From Bacteroides sp. CAG:530 (GTDB taxonomy: Bacteria > Bacteroidota > Bacteroidia > Bacteroidales > Bacteroidaceae): a stretch of DNA of 6,370 nt. Shown here in pieces: positions 5,239 through 6,370 of this stretch (positions are counted from its first letter, which is position 1; each line of letters begins with the position of its first letter). A program made the position numbers and the translations under genes. The stretch is from positions 46,412 to 52,781 of the forward strand of contig FR881211.1 in NCBI GenBank assembly GCA_000434735.1. Reading direction: 5' to 3'. The notes under the pieces were generated by a model. It had not been told where the DNA came from. It searched no databases and worked only from the letters and a program-made list of their open reading frames with translations.

Positions 5239-6370
5239 TTATTTTCCCTTGTTAAGTTTGTTCAGTCGTGTTTCTATCATATTGGCTATATCGTCGTCGG
5301 CCTGATAATTCTGCTTCAGCGAGAGCAGATATTGCTTGGCGTCGATGTTTCGTCCTAACTTCATGTATACATCAGAGAGCAGTACAAAGCTTCGTGCCAA
5401 CCAGTAGGCGTGCGGAGTACTTACTTCTATATAGTCGAGCACTTCTTTTTCGGCCTTGGTTGTTTCGTTTAAGTCGAAATATAACTGTGCCAATAAATAC
5501 TTAGCCTCGGCTCCGTATGCGGTACGTGTGTCTTTGGCCAGAACATGAAGGTCTTTGGCGGCATCATCCCATTTCTTTTCTTGCAACAGACATTTTGCAC
5601 GGTAGAAATGCGCTTCGTTAGAGAGTTCTGGTGTAAGTTTGTTCTGCGCCAATATAGCCGAAGCCGCACTGATGGTTTCTGTCGCGTCGGCTGCATTCCA
5701 AGCGCTGCGTAGAACACCTGTAAGGGCGTTAATACGTCCTTGCGGAGTTTCTGCAATGTCGGCCAGTCTCTTGTAGATTTGCTGCGCCTTGGCATAGTCT
5801 TTTTGGCGATATGCCATATCCGCGCAAAGGCTCATGGCTTCGCCTGCATATTTAGAAGTAGGATACTCCATAACCTTATCCAAATGAACTGCTGCATCGG
5901 CATAGTTTTGGTTGGCGTAATCCATCGTGCCCAAATAATAATGTGCGTCTACGCTGAAAGCTCCTTGCGGGAACGACTGCAAGTAGTGGATGAAGCTGTT
6001 TCTGGCTTCTTGCTTATTGCCACGCAGATAAACTCTTTCGGCAGCCACGTATGTCAGTGAGTCGCGCTCGTTTATGTCGAGGTGGCCGCCTCCGGGTATA
6101 GACGATGCGAAAGTCATGTATTCGTCTACCTTATTCAGGTCTATGTAGATAGACTTAAGGTCGCGCTGTGCCAAGCGAGCTTCTTCACTGCCAGGATAAG
6201 AAGATATTACTTTCTTATATGCGCTGATAGCTTCGTCATATCTGTCGTTCTGGTAATAGAGCAAGCCTATTTCGTTTGCTGCCTTGCGCGATAAGGGGCT
6301 GTCGGGATAGCGTTGTACTAACAACGAATATCGGTTTATGGCATTCGTGTTGTCTTCTAGTTGTACGAAA
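5239..6370 (-). CDS. Tetratricopeptide-repeat protein, C-terminal part (gene runs off the right edge)
   Basis: The minus-strand frame is open from the window edge to the TAA at 5239-5241, giving the last 376 residues of a longer protein. The first visible residues are FVQLEDNTNAINRYSLLVQR; the TTG at 6322-6324 is an internal leucine codon, not a start. Helical repeats of the TPR type run throughout, for example AANEIGLLYYQNDRYDEAIS followed by AYKKVISSYPGSEEARL, SVDAHYYLGTMDYANQNYAD followed by AAVHLDKVM, and AKYLLAQLYFDLNETTKAEK. The aromatic and small-residue pattern with terminal YPxS-type turns resembles the periplasmic YbgF/BamD class of TPR repeats. The protein ends in a short basic tail (NKLNKGK). 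TPR arrays bind protein partners, and the adjacent outer-membrane barrel gene suggests a periplasmic scaffold in envelope biogenesis or transport. The N-terminus, and so any signal peptide, is not visible. Similar large TPR proteins are common in Bacteroidota, but I cannot assign a specific function. Confidence 0.85.
   Translation of the reverse strand, partial: FVQLEDNTNAINRYSLLVQRYPDSPLSRKAANEIGLLYYQNDRYDEAISAYKKVISSYPGSEEARLAQRDLKSIYIDLNKVDEYMTFASSIPGGGHLDINERDSLTYVAAERVYLRGNKQEARNSFIHYLQSFPQGAFSVDAHYYLGTMDYANQNYADAAVHLDKVMEYPTSKYAGEAMSLCADMAYRQKDYAKAQQIYKRLADIAETPQGRINALTGVLRSAWNAADATETISAASAILAQNKLTPELSNEAHFYRAKCLLQEKKWDDAAKDLHVLAKDTRTAYGAEAKYLLAQLYFDLNETTKAEKEVLDYIEVSTPHAYWLARSFVLLSDVYMKLGRNIDAKQYLLSLKQNYQADDDIANMIETRLNKLNKGK
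5246..5250 (-). promoter_or_regulatory. Possible ribosome binding site of the barrel protein gene
   Basis: The minus strand reads AAGGG here, 11 bases before the ATG at 5232-5234 and inside the last codons of the TPR gene. It is a fair Shine-Dalgarno match at slightly long spacing. It is notable because the other genes in the window lack one, and it supports the ATG at 5234 as the start and translation following directly from the upstream gene. Confidence 0.4.

Noticed and set aside
5469..5795. Minus-strand 108-codon frame within the TPR gene
   Set aside because: It overlaps the TPR frame in another phase; only the TPR frame shows repeat periodicity and continuity to both ends.
6322..6324. 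TTG as start codon of the TPR protein
   Set aside because: The frame stays open upstream to the window edge and reads as more TPR-like helix (NAINRYSLLVQRYP), so this is an internal codon.

Overview
The window comes from a bacterium of the order Bacteroidales, probably the Bacteroides/Phocaeicola group. The case rests on four things: a partial arginine decarboxylase and a topoisomerase I of the Bacteroidales type, a barrel-type outer-membrane protein of a kind common in Bacteroidota, a Bacteroidota-style -7 promoter box (TAnnTTTG) before topA, and weak or absent Shine-Dalgarno sequences. No species is claimed. All five genes lie on the minus strand, so transcription runs from high to low coordinates.

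The right part (about 6370 to 3570) holds two tightly linked genes. The first is the C-terminal 376 residues of a tetratricopeptide-repeat (TPR) protein whose start lies outside the window. Four bases after its stop comes a 554-residue outer-membrane beta-barrel protein. It resembles the barrel of TonB-dependent receptors but shows no plug domain. Both probably act in the envelope, but their substrate is not visible here.

The middle (3569 to 3132) is a 438-base non-coding stretch. It contains a perfect 28-bp hairpin just after the barrel gene (a probable terminator). Next is a GC-rich, 100-bp composite palindrome built on three 22-nt tandem units, which is the most unusual item in the window. 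An AT-rich stretch leading to a topA promoter follows.

The left part (3131 to 1) is a compact run: topA (DNA topoisomerase I), aroK (shikimate kinase, starting on the base after the topA stop) and the first 83 residues of speA (arginine decarboxylase) after a 17-base gap. This looks like one housekeeping transcript serving DNA supercoiling, aromatic amino-acid synthesis and polyamine synthesis. I see no mobile-element gene, RNA gene, CRISPR array or defence system. The genes are ordinary, and the novelty lies mainly in the intergenic structures and in the poorly characterised TPR/barrel pair.
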